64,000 nt of DNA from Xiphydria camelus (Eukaryota; Arthropoda; Insecta; Hymenoptera; Xiphydriidae): assembly GCA_963678675.1 (NCBI GenBank), contig OY783198.1, positions 16,178,361 to 16,242,360 of the forward strand, in the 5' to 3' direction. A program made the translations under genes and the position numbers. Numbering within the stretch: position 1 is the first letter of the stretch; each line of letters starts with the position of its first letter. The notes beneath the pieces are model-generated. The model did not search any database. It was given only the letters and a program-made list of their open reading frames with translations, and had not been told where the DNA came from. Shown here one piece after another: positions 53,996 through 63,830 of this stretch.

Positions 53996-54889
53996 CAATG
54001 GAAATTACAAAATATCCATTTAAAGTGGCACACGTCCATGCACTCGAGACAGCAGATCCAGCTCGCCAAATGAACTAATGCAACTGGTTCTTGGAACAAC
54101 AAGTGGATGACCCTTCGTTCGAAAGAAACCCCCTCGGGTTCGCATACGATCTGTAACAAATTGTAAATAACAATCATATGGGGTTTTTATAATTATTTTA
54201 GGAAGTCCCAGAAGAAAACAGGTGCAGTAAAATATCGATGCTGTGCTAGAAAGAATAGGGAATAACCCTCGAACCCTAATCGGTATCAGTGATTCCTCAT
54301 TGACTGTCGTTACAACGGAGACGAAGAACAGATGAAATAGAAGTGAGGTACATGTACACTTCAGGTTTGACAGGTCGGTGTGTAAATTGGAACTTGTAAT
54401 AGTACGAAAGAGGAAATATATCGATAGAGAAAAAATAATAATAAAGTAATTACTTGATTGTTGTGATCCAATTCCATTGCATCTCCTATTTTTCTCCCAC
54501 GGCTTTGATTGTGACAGAGAAGAAAAGCCATCGATTCGTCTCGTGCTCGCATGACGCTGAAACAAAAAATAGAATTATCACAAAGATAATTGAGGCCGTG
54601 AGCGCAATAGTGGACTAACCCACAAAGTGTGATTTTTGTTTTAATGCGGAATTCAAACTGTTAAATTAGTATCTATCAATTATCAAACAACATTATGTAA
54701 ACATAGGGTTTAAACTATTTAACTAACAATAAGATACTAATTTAATTAACAGTTTCAATTCCGCATTAAAACAAAAATCACACTTTGTGGGTTAGTCCAC
54801 TATTGCGCTCACGACCTCAATTGTCCTTCCATCGAAAGTGAGGTTAAAGCTGTCAGATGGCAATTAAACTTATCTGATGGTAATTCTTC
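53996..54889 (-). repeat. Mirror copy of 40.4-41.3 kb
   Basis: Reverse complement of the segment 40380-41275. It includes exon-C-like (to about 54160), PAL arm, exon B (54454-54556), intron-like DNA and the same MITE (54592-54818) at the same intron site. It therefore arose by inverted duplication after MITE insertion. Confidence 0.85.
54592..54818. mobile_element. Hairpin MITE, mirror copy
   Basis: Reverse copy of the 40431-40659 MITE, also flanked by AATT. Confidence 0.8.
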
Positions 54890-55074
54890 TGACAAGGAGA
54901 GGCTCAGGCTTTCGGGTCACCGATTTGGCCGAATCTTTACTCATTTATAGAGCACCACTAGTATAGTACATCACCACAACCCTAGGGTGCAACACTCAAA
55001 AAGAAGAGAAAAAATCACCTCTAAAGTTGAGCTTGTAAGTATTTGTACAAATTCTCAACAACGAGTTTTGAAGA

Positions 55075-55140
55075 GGCGGCGTGGCCGAGCGGTTAAAGCG
55101 CTAGTCTCTACTAACTCGGGGGTCGCGTGTTCGAGGCTCC
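55075..55140 (+). tRNA. tRNA-Ser/Leu-like segment in left arm
   Basis: GGCGGCGTGGCCGAGCGGTT resembles the 5' part (acceptor strand, A box) of type II tRNAs. GTGTTCGAGGCTCC is a degraded B box. The anticodon arm and the long variable arm are not properly formed and the 3' acceptor strand is missing, so this is not a working tRNA. Confidence 0.55.
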
Positions 55141-55550
55141 TCATGTGCTTCTTTTTTTTTGCAAATAAAATGTTCATTTAATCATAATTTGATAACAATC
55201 AACGTTACTAATCAATATTTTTTTTAATTTCAATTATATTTTAATTCTGGGAGCTGTGTTGAAAAAAATTAAAATTGTAGAAAAATAGCAGTTATTATTC
55301 GCTTTCGGTGAGCTCAGGCTTACAATTTGTGGGATGATAATTGTCATAAAAGCACTCAAAACCTAAATTAAGTTGACAATGACTACAGGAGATAAAACCG
55401 GTATTGCTGTAAGCGCAGGGAGTCTTCAATTTATTTAAAGGAAAGCATACTTCATTCACGTTGGAAAAAAAATATTGATTAATAACGTTGATTGTTATCA
55501 AATTATGATTAAATGAACATTTTATTTGCAAAAAAAAAGAAGCACATGAG

Positions 55551-55614
55551 GAGCCTCGAACACGCGATCCCAGAGTTAGTAGACTAGCGCTTTAACCGCT
55601 CGGCCACGCCGCCT
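55551..55614 (-). tRNA. tRNA-Ser/Leu-like segment in right arm
   Basis: Inverted partner of 55075-55140 with small differences (TAGTCTACTAACTCTGGGATC against TAGTCTCTACTAACTCGGGGGTC in the middle). The A box is exactly kept. Non-functional by the same criteria. Confidence 0.55.
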
Positions 55615-55799
55615 CTTGGAAATTCATTGTTGAGAACTTGTACAAATACTTACAAGCTCAACTTTAGAGGTGATTTTTTCTCTTCTTTTTGAGTGTTGCA
55701 CCCTAGGGTTGTGGTGATGTACTATACTAGTGGTGCTCTATAAATGAGTAAAGATTCGGCCAAATCGGTGACCCGAAAGCCTGAGCCTCTCCTTGTGAG

Positions 55800-56525
55800 A
55801 TACTGCCGTCTCCTTTCCTGCTCTTTATGCACAGGCAACCACAGAAACACAGCACTGCATCCGTTCACTATCTCGATTATCGAAATAAAACAAACGATTA
55901 TTAAACTATACGGAGCGTCTGTCACATTCACCACTATTGAGATTCATAACTCCGATTACACTGAATTTTTACATTTTATTAACAAGCGCGTCCGAGGATC
56001 GAAATAAACGCGAGGTTAATCGTTTCGCGAATGAAAATATTTTATTAACTTTGAAAATACCCAAACATTTAAGGAATATATTCTCTCACATACATTTGAT
56101 GGCGTATGCGTGTGGCCGTATCTGTGTACATATTTCCGATCATGGCCGACTATCGCCGAAGATAGGCGGAATTTTTATGAGATTTTGACATACATATATC
56201 GCCCGAGAAATCGGATTCTCGACTTTTAGGCGCAAGGGGCGTGGCTTCGCGTTGCTAAGGAAAAATCTCTGTTAATATGTAACTTATAGCATTTATTCTG
56301 GTGTCTATCAATAGAGAATAGTCAATTTATATGGCGTAACTAAGCATAGTTTTGGTTATAACCGTATATTTATTGAGAAAATTCGATGTAAAAATTGAGG
56401 GGTGCAGGGGGCAGACATTTGTGGTATAGAGAGACACGGGTGCTCGCGACATCAGCGCTGTCGTGTCTGAGCGCAAAACTACTTGAACGAACATGCCGCG
56501 AGATACTGCCATGTCTCTTGATAAT
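55800..56525 (-). repeat. Repeat family R, leader segment, mirror copy
   Basis: Reverse complement of 39630-40365, ending at TGCCATGTCTCTTGATAA (56510-56525). Continues the mirror copy interrupted by the fold-back at 54893. Confidence 0.8.
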
Positions 56526-56529
56526 AAGA

Positions 56530-56831
56530 CAAAAAGTTACGTTGGAAATAAATTTTAGGGGTTGCGTCTTCCACCCCTTACAACCATGGGGTAAACCAAA
56601 TAAATTACTGGCTAAGTATCTTTTTGATAGTAGAAAATGTCACGTTAATTTCAATTTTGTAACTTTTTTAGTGTTTGTGAAAAAAATTGTAAAACAAATT
56701 TTATGTACCCCCTTTAAGGGGCTGTATCTTAACAAGGGATGCTCAAATGAAGTTTCTTTATATGAAAGACCCTATTTCTTTTTCGATGAGGAATCACCCC
56801 CTGAAATGTTTTACACTTATTTTGTTACACC

Positions 56832-56834
<3 letters not shown>
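56530..56834. repeat. Unnamed repeat ending ACACCCTGTA
   Basis: Includes ACCCCTTACAACCATGGGGT, CCCCCTTTAAGGGGCTGTAT and a terminal TTGTTACACCCTGTA typical of Tc1/mariner-like MITE tips. The other end was not found. A frame crossing it (56395-56895) is a shadow. Confidence 0.45.

Positions 56835-56864
<30 letters not shown>
56833..56864. repeat. (TA)n microsatellite
   Basis: About 15 TA units between two CCCTG/CAGGG element tips. It supplied the TA target. Confidence 0.95.
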
Positions 56865-56867
<3 letters not shown>

Positions 56868-57215
56868 GGTCTTCAAAAAGTCCCGGTACGGCTGATTATC
56901 TCAGCGGGAAATCATTTTAGAGAAAAATGTTTCATGCAAAACTTTTAGGATTTTTCCCTGGCTACCCAATGGTCATATTGTATTTGACCTTGACCATGAC
57001 TCAAGGCCATATCAAGGTCAAATTGATCTTTTTAAATGCGAACCCCTTTATTTTTGATACCGGAAATGAAAAGAGCGGGGAATTTCACATTCAAATATGT
57101 CTTTGACCATTTTTTTCATGTAACCTTTATGGTCAACGGAGCACAGTGGGAAATTTCCTTGAATTAGGACAACATTCTTAATGGCTTATTCAACTTAAGT
57201 GGTATGGCCACGGTA

Positions 57216-57454
57216 GAATTTTCAAAAAATCGATTTTTTTTTGCTTAAACGATGCTTTATTATCATAAAAATAAGATAATATTCGATTTATAGCGAAAAC
57301 AATTTTTTTCACCAACTTTGAGTGCATAGCGTGACCCTGCCTACGACGTAGTCGTAGAATACCAGAGCGCGCAGCGTAACGTCCCCGGATTTTCGGAGCT
57401 AAGCTATTAGAAAAGACTAACAATGTAACGGTAAATTTAGAATATAGGTATATA
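57216..57454. other. Unassigned sequence inside the composite
   Basis: Contains CCTACGACGTAGTCGTAG, a short palindromic stretch near 57336. Nothing else recognised. Confidence 0.4.
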
Positions 57455-57760
57455 CAGTGTGTAAAAAAAGTCCCGGGACGGCCGAATATTTTGAAAAATA
57501 TGCGTTGCATAGAAAAATAAAAAAAGATGTATTCAATAGTTTCAAAAGTTCTATCCAGCCATGTCAAATTCGACTCCCCTCCCCCACCCCCGTTGGGGGG
57601 AGGGGGGTAACTTCAAAATTTTTAATGGGAACCCCCAATTTTTATTGCAGACTTGGGTTTTAGGTTAAAAAATAAGAAACTTTTGTCTGAAATATTTTTT
57701 TGTATCAGGGGTAGATGGCGCTCCAATCGATGGGGGAAACATATAAATACGAAACCCTAA
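57455..57760. repeat. Dispersed 'GTGTAAAAAAAGTC' repeat, copy 3
   Basis: Starts ACAGTGTGTAAAAAAAGTCC and continues CGGGACGGCCGAATATTTTG; same orientation as copy 1 (7283). Confidence 0.7.
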
Positions 57761-57799
57761 AAATTCATGGAAAATCTTCAAAACGAAAAACAAAAAACA

Positions 57800-58522
57800 C
57801 TAGTTGCATTTAATCAATTGGAGAAATCTAAGCCAGTGTAACCGCTGAAAGGACGCCGTTGAGTTGCTTCTCAGCTTTTCAAGTGATAGGAACATATTTA
57901 TTATTGTGCGACGAAACACAGACTGCATTGAAGTATGAAAAGAGAAATTTGGGCCACACTTTACCATAAACTTTCCACCGACGAAAAGCCGCAGCACGAA
58001 AAATGCCCAGACGGTGCCGATTCGTGGTATACGTGGCTGAAAGCCAAGGCTACGAATACTCTTGCCTCTGGCCATCATAAAGAGCCGCTTAAAATTGAAG
58101 TATTCAATGCCATAAAACCAATTTATGAAGAGCTGTCAAATGACGATCTGCTGACTCGCTGTTTGGGGGGTTTTACACAAAATAATAACGAGAGTTTCAA
58201 TTCTACTGTGTGGAGTTTGGCACCCAAGAGCACTTCAAGCGGCAAGTTGGTTTTGGATATAGCTTCCAATATTGCAGTCTGTACGTTCAACGATGGCCTC
58301 AGCAGCGTCATGAGCATGATGAACATTTTGGGCATGACTATAGGGTCCCAAAGCTAGAACTTTTGTTTAGAAGTCGATGCACTGCGCGTCGACTACGCAG
58401 AGCGGTCACTATCGGATGCGGCGAAGAACACGCGTTTGGACGCAAGATCTTCAAGGAAAGCGAAAGAGGAGGAAAATCTTGCCTTGGAAGGTCAACTTTA
58501 TGGAGCTGGAATCGCAGGCTAA
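57800..58522 (+). pseudogene. Mutator-like transposase-domain protein, C-terminal part
   Basis: The frame from 57935 contains YHKLSTDEKPQHEKCPDG, DSWYTWLKAKA and LTRCLGGFTQNNNESFNSTV, then LAPKSTSSGKLVLDIA, blocks of a widespread arthropod protein annotated as Mutator-like transposase domain. A TAG at 58355-58357 breaks the frame. The same frame then continues with LEVDALRVDYAERS, a Lys/Glu-rich stretch and LEGQLYGAGIAG, ending at TAA 58520-58522, the usual family C-terminus. Upstream of 57935 the frame is disrupted and the catalytic N-terminal half is absent. So this is a truncated copy with one nonsense codon in its C-terminal half. Confidence 0.75.
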
Positions 58523-58873
58523 TGGTAAAAAAATTTTTTATTTGCATTTCTATAGATTAATTACAAGAAAGTTGTATGTAAAACTTTACACGCGATTATC
58601 TCAAAACAGCTTTTCTCGAATTGGCGAGACAAATAATTTCGACAATTTTTATCCGACTGTCTTCCAATTTTACTACCATCTTTCTAATTGCATTTCGCAC
58701 AAAAGTACGTAGGGAATTTTTGATTAATTAAAAACTTTCCATTTTATGAGCCGTTTCATACGAAATTTTTCACTGAAAATTCACCACTTACATTCAAATG
58801 CTTACCATTCTCCGAAAAATCAATATTTTGAAAAACCCCTACGTACTACTGTAGATATACTTATGAAGATTAA
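58523..58873. other. Unassigned AT-rich sequence
   Basis: Contains AAAGTACGTAGGGAATTTTT (58701) and, inverted, AAAAACCCCTACGTACTACT (58832), perhaps ends of a small 150-bp element. No gene. Confidence 0.4.
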
Positions 58874-59308
58874 CCCATTTGTGCCCACTGTACTCATTTG
58901 GGTACAGCTTACAAATGTTACCTGTAGCGACATCTAGGACCTAAAATGTTACCATGCGCCACATTATATGTTTCAGTAGCATCTATGAAGTAAAGTTTCT
59001 AAGGCATGGCTAAAGAGGCGCTGTTGACGTTTCGTAATTCAACTGTTTGTTTCAGGAAAGAAAGCATACACGTGGTGATATTCCTAAACTTGATATTTTG
59101 GTTTATAAAACTATATTATAATCGTTTTTGTGATCAAATACATATTGAAAGGTATGTATATAAGTAGATTACGTATAGTTACGTATGCTGTTTACATTTG
59201 TTTATCTGCATAGTCAGCTGTTTGTTTACTGTACTCAAATGAGTACACTGGGCACATGTGTAGGAGAAAATATCATGTGTTTTATTTTGTTATAATCCCA
59301 TTACTGGG

Positions 59309-59488
59309 ATGGATACTGACAGTTTTTCGATGTTTGGAACTATAAGTTCTGACTGCTTCTATGGTAAACGCTATAACAGATTGGAAAATGCTCTTGATTG
59401 TGTAGCAAGCACAAGTCATCAAAAGGTAGATGTTGTTCTGCTTCCACCAGACGTAGACACACAAACAGACGAGGAAGATATCGATGAA
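59309..59488 (+). pseudogene. piggyBac transposase, N-terminal piece
   Basis: The frame begins MDTDSFSMFGTI and includes the acidic block typical of piggyBac N-termini (VDTQTDEEDIDEDM). After about 59488 it crosses into foreign integrase sequence. An ATG start and upstream UTR within the element support the frame. Confidence 0.65.
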
Positions 59489-59925
59489 GATATGGACCGA
59501 ACCACGAAGCTCCAACGGTTGCAAAAGTTTTAGTTAAAATCTTCACGCAATTCGGAATTCCTAAAACTTTTCTAACAGATCAGGGTCACTCAAACGGTCA
59601 CACTTATCCCTGAAGGACTACTTAAAACATTACATTAAACTAACTCAGACTGATTGGGATGAATATATTCCTTTTGTCACTTTCAGTTAGAATTCGTCGA
59701 TTCATAAATCCACAAAGTTGAATCCTTACGAGTTGCTATTCGGTCAGAAGGCTTATCTCCCTTCGTCAATTACACAAGATCCTAAGTTCCTTACAAGATC
59801 ACACCCCGGACAGTACGTTCTCTCGAGAGATTTTCCGCGAGTCTGTCCGCTCGCCCTCGAGACGATTCCTCCACCACGCAAATGTGATTTGAGAATATTT
59901 ATACTTAGAATACAACACAGTTTCC
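59489..59925 (+). mobile_element. Gypsy-type integrase fragment inside piggyBac
   Basis: Shifted plus-strand frames read VKIFTQFGIPKTFLTDQG (second catalytic Asp), QTDWDEYIPFVTFS and STKLNPYELLFGQKAYLPSS, standard integrase core-end blocks. The fragment is unrelated at nucleotide level to the element at 14.6-21.8 kb. It stops near 59810; the rest up to 59925 is unassigned. No LTR or target duplication is seen, so it is a fragment, not a full insertion. Confidence 0.75.
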
Positions 59926-61160
59926 GGCTGATGTACCTGGAGAAGTTGAAGTGCACTATGATAGCTCCAGCGATAGTGATGATGAAAATATCCCATTATC
60001 CGAACTTGTGACCAAATGTAACCAAGGGAATGTAAACCCACAAAAAAGAAGGAAGACAGACAAGGAGGCTGAACCCAAATGGACTAAAAAAATACTAGAT
60101 CTACAAATGAATGAAAGCAGAGGACATCTTGAACGCCTGCATGACCTGAAAGAACGTGTGCAAGAGGAATCTCCAGTGGAGACATTCGAGAGATTGTTTG
60201 ATAAGGAAATTCTGAAACACATAGCACAACAATCGAAGTTATATGCAGCTCAAAGGAATAACCATGTATTTTCTGTCACTGAAGATGATTTCAGAGTTTT
60301 TATAGGAATCCTGATATTCAGTGGATACCATAGGCTGGCAAGGGAACGTTTATATTGGAGCCTGGATGAGGATTTATCCACATCATGCGTATCCAACGCC
60401 ATGTCACGAAATCGATATTGCGAGATAAAAAAATTTCTTCATTTTGCTGATAATTCAAGCCTGGACAAATATGATAAAATATTCAAAGTTAGACCCCTCT
60501 GTTGACCATGCTCAACAAAAATTTCCAACAATTCGGCATTTTTCACTCGCATCTCTCTATCGATGAAGCAATGGTAAAGTACTTCGGCCACCATTCCTCA
60601 AAGCAGTTTGTTAGGGGGAAGCCAGTGAGGTTTGTCTACAAAGAGTGGATGCTTTGTAGTTCTACAGGATATTGCTACAATCTTGATGTGTTTATTGCGG
60701 CGCGAAACCCTCCAGCACTTCTAGTGAAACCCAAAATAAAAAGTCAACGTTACCCCTTGGATCTAGAGTTGTGTTGCAGCTTCTAGAATGCGTTGATGAC
60801 CCAACAGATCACGTAGTGTTTTTTGATAATTATTTTACGAGCCACAGCTTATTGAAAATGCTACGAGAAAAAGGCTTCAGAGCAACAGGAACTATTAGGG
60901 AGAGCAGAACAAAGAATTGCCCTTTACCATCTAAAAACACGATGAACAAGAAGGAGCGCGGATATTTTGACCACGTTTTTGATGAATCCAATTCCCTATT
61001 ATTTGTCAAATGGAAGGATAATAAAGTCGTAACCAACCAACAACCAACGTAATGGCAACCAACTACGATGGAATCGAACCACTGTCAAAAGTTAAGCGTT
61101 GGTCTTCGGCAAAAAAAGAAAAGATTGATGTACCACAACCGCAGCTGTTTTCGCAGTTTC
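59926..61160 (+). pseudogene. piggyBac transposase, central catalytic region
   Basis: 59951-60505 gives the DDE_Tnp_1_7 domain start (EDDFRVFIGILIFSGYHRLA, RNRYCEIKKFLHFADN). After a stop/shift at 60503 the frame 60502-60786 has HLSIDEAMVKYFGHHSSKQF (first Asp) and GKPVRFVYKEWMLCSSTGY. A further shift leads to 60771-61052 with HVVFFDNYFTSHSLL (second Asp). 61052-61160 gives NYDGIEPLSKVKRWS and QPQLFSQFHTNG, stopping just before the conserved GGVD block, so the third catalytic Asp and the C-terminal Cys-rich finger are missing. Copying is impossible from this gene. Confidence 0.88.
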
Positions 61161-61446
61161 ACACCAATGGCTAGCATCGTCATAACTATATTTTGGTTTT
61201 CAACACTGTTATTAAGTTTAAAAAATATATAATTTATTTTCATTTCAAATTTATTGAAATTTAAACCCACGATTTTCAGCACTACACGTGTGCCCATTGT
61301 ACTCATATGAGTACACCCCCATATTTTTGTTTATTTTCAAAATTTTAAAATGAATATTTTTGTGTAAGTGTTGGACAATATTTAGTCTATAAATATAAGA
61401 AAAGTGAATGTTTGCTTTAAAAAAAATGTAGGCACAAATGGGTTAA

Positions 61447-61984
61447 GGAAAAAAATTGTTTTTAGTTCTAGGTCAAAAATTGCGGAAACCATTTGACTCG
61501 CCGCGGAGCACCGCAAAAAAAAAGTACCAGCGGAAAATTTGAATAGCCAGCCATATTGAATTAAAAATACATATATATGTATATTTTTAAAAAATACTTT
61601 AATACTTGTTATTAATAGATATGAAATTATTTTTGTACATAAATCACTCTTTTATAACAAAAAAAATGGTTAAATATGCACCTTATTTAGTAACCGCTAC
61701 TGTGGCCATACCCCTTAAACCAAATACGGTATAGGGGATTTTTTGGGGGATCCAATATGGCGGACGAGATTTTCGAAAATTGACGGATTCGTGCCAAATT
61801 TGGAAAAATTTGAATTTTTGAAATCTGATTTCAGATTCGTGATCAGCGACCCAAAAAACCAACTTATACCAAATTTGGCACGAATCCGTCAATTTTCGAA
61901 AATCTCGTCCGCCATATTGGATCCGCCATCTTGAATTTTTGAAATCTGACTTCAGATTCGTCATCAGTGACACAAAAAACCCCC
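61447..61984. repeat. AT-rich segment and dispersed 'atggcgga' repeat, copy 3
   Basis: 61740-61984 has inverted units around ATTTTTGAAATCTGATTTCAGATTCGTGATCAGC and GATCCGCCATCTTGAATTTT sequences, related to 51240-51480. 61447-61740 has an AT-rich part with no gene. Confidence 0.65.
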
Positions 61985-62720
61985 TATACCGAATTTGGTT
62001 TAAGTTGAATAAGCCATTAAGAATGTTATCCTTCTAATTCAAGGAAATTTCCCACTGTGCTCCGCTGACCGTAAAGGTCACATAAAAAAAATGGTCAAGG
62101 ACATATTTGAATGTGAAATTCACCGCTCTTTTCATTTCCGGTATCAAAAATAGGGGTTCGCATTTAAAAAGATCAATTTGACCTTGATATGACCTTGAAA
62201 GTCATGGTCAAGGTCAAATCCAATATGACCATTGGGTAGCCAGGGAAAAATCCTAAAAATTTTCATTTTTCTCTAAAATGATTTTCCGCTGAGATAATCA
62301 GCCGTTTCGGGACTTTTTGAATACCCTGTATATTGTGTAATGACGCTACTCGGCGCTACCCGGGTAGTCGCACACTTCGGCACGCTCTCTGACTGGCCCC
62401 GCTCGGACAAGGTATTGAGATAATGAAATGTTGGGCGCCAGGTGTTCCGAAACACCAAAGAAAGTCGAGATCGATAACAGTCAGATCACGTGAACCGGAA
62501 AGGGAACTCCGCTAGCTCAGCCCCGTATCGGCGAAGGAGAGGGGCGGGGTCTCAAGACAAAGAAACGAATTTGAGGCGATTCATAACAAGAAAATAACAC
62601 TAAGCTTTATTGGAGATCTTCTTATACACTACTGGTTAGTCTAAGAGCCTAACGGCTACGGCAAGGTCGGGCTTCAAAACAGTCCTTATCGCGAAACTAA
62701 CAAGCAGAATAACCGACAAT

Positions 62721-62943
62721 AATTCGCGGGAGAGATAGGAACGGTAGCCGCGACAAATTCGCGAGGGAATAGGAACGTTAGCCGGAGAAATTCGTGGGAG
62801 AGATAGGAACGATAGCCGCGAGAAATTCGCTAGGGAATAGGAACGTTAGCCGGAGAGATTCGCGGGAGAGATAGGAACGGTAGCCGCGAAAAGTTCGCGA
62901 GAGAGGTAGGAACAATAGCCGCGACAAATTCGCGAGGGACAAT
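62721..62943. repeat. Tandem array of 33-34 bp units
   Basis: Six to seven units built on AATTCGCGGGAGAGATAGGA + ACGGTAGCCGCGAC, with two unit types alternating (GCGGGAGAGATAGG... and GCGAGGGAATAGG...). Confidence 0.85.
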
Positions 62944-63714
62944 CAACCGCCCTGAGCGGAGAACAGAGAGTCGAGCGCACGAGCTATTTTATACTATATC
63001 TTGCCGCACTAAGGGCACTCTTTTCTATTAATTGATAACGCGCTCGATAGCGCACGGAACGAAACGAAAACGATATTACCGCACTACCGACGCGCACTAT
63101 CCTGCCGACGATAACGCGGGCTAAACTCGTCTCAGGGAATTCGGTCGCCTCGTGCTACCGAATTTCCAGAGCATCCCCTGATATTACAACTGCGAACTGA
63201 ATCGCTAAACGATAAATGATTACTATTAACGCGCGACACAAGATACTACGAAAAGAAAACTCTAAGAACGCCACGGGTCCGTCACCCGCACTCACGGAAC
63301 GAAACGGTAGGCCCGTCGAGGGCAAAGGTAATCTAAATCTCTACTATAGTATCGGCCTCGTGTCGCGAACAAAGGAGCCGGCTTACCGGAACGGAAGATC
63401 TGCTGCTGCTGTGGTGATGGGCACGTCAGGTCGCTTCGCTGGTCCGCACGAGATAGGAAGAGTCCAGTGATCGCTGCGGCTCGCTAGGCGGCGAGGGCCT
63501 GTCCCCACTCCTAGTAGACCCTTTCCGCGATTTTAATTGGTGATCGATGTCCCCCATCGATTTGCATGCGCGACGCTCTAGTTTCCGCTGCGCGCCCGCT
63601 CCGTCGATCGTTAATCGAAGGAAACTAGTTCCTTCCTGGTTGGCGCGGATGCGCGCGCAGCTCGCTGGATTCAATCGTGGCTCCGGAACTGTCCCCTCAC
63701 GGATGACGGCTTAT

Positions 63715-63830
63715 GAATCCCTCCGAAACATTCCCCTGCGGGATCACGCGGAGGATCCCGATACGAGGTTAGCTTCTGGAGATTCCTCCGGAACATTCCC
63801 CTGTGGGATCACGCGGAGAATCTCGAGGTG
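63715..63830. repeat. Two-copy 65-bp direct repeat
   Basis: ATCCCTCCGAAACATTCCCC/TGCGGGATCACGCGGAGGAT at 63717 recurs as ATTCCTCCGGAACATTCCCC/TGTGGGATCACGCGGAGAAT at about 63781. Confidence 0.8.

Larger units (their letters stand above)
54893..55795. mobile_element. 903-bp fold-back with tRNA-like segments, TGA duplication
   Basis: Ends CAAGGAGAGGCTCAGGCTTT and the complement; TGA at 54890-54892 and 55796-55798. Arms of about 300 bp run inward and each includes a tRNA-like sequence. The uninterrupted site TTCTGAGATACTGCC is seen (in complement) at 40351-40365. No transposase. Superfamily unknown. Confidence 0.88.
58874..61442 (+). mobile_element. piggyBac element, 2.57 kb, invaded and truncated
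   Basis: TTAA at 58870-58873 and 61443-61446; ends CCCATTTGTGCC and GGCACAAATGGG are inverted. Subterminal TGTACTCATTTGGGTACA, TGTACTCAAATGAGTACA and TGTACTCATATGAGTACA palindromes lie at about 58890, 59236 and 61297. The transposase is split by an integrase fragment and lacks its last part. Confidence 0.9.
56865..62328. mobile_element. 5.5 kb fold-back composite with TA duplication
   Basis: Ends CAGGGTCTTCAAAAAGTCCC and the near complement at 62328; TA at 56863-56864 and 62329-62330. The outer arms (56865-57215 and about 61985-62328, the right continuing through 'atggcgga' repeats) match as inverted copies and share TCAAGGTCA-type motifs and ATTTCCCACTGTGCTCCG-like sequence. Between the arms are a 'GTGTAAAAAAAGTC' repeat, a Mutator-like pseudogene and a piggyBac element. 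Confidence 0.75.

Noticed and set aside
57190..57567. 125-residue minus-strand ORF
   Set aside because: It crosses from unassigned sequence into the dispersed repeat, and similar frames at 7176 and 22721 exist only because of that repeat.
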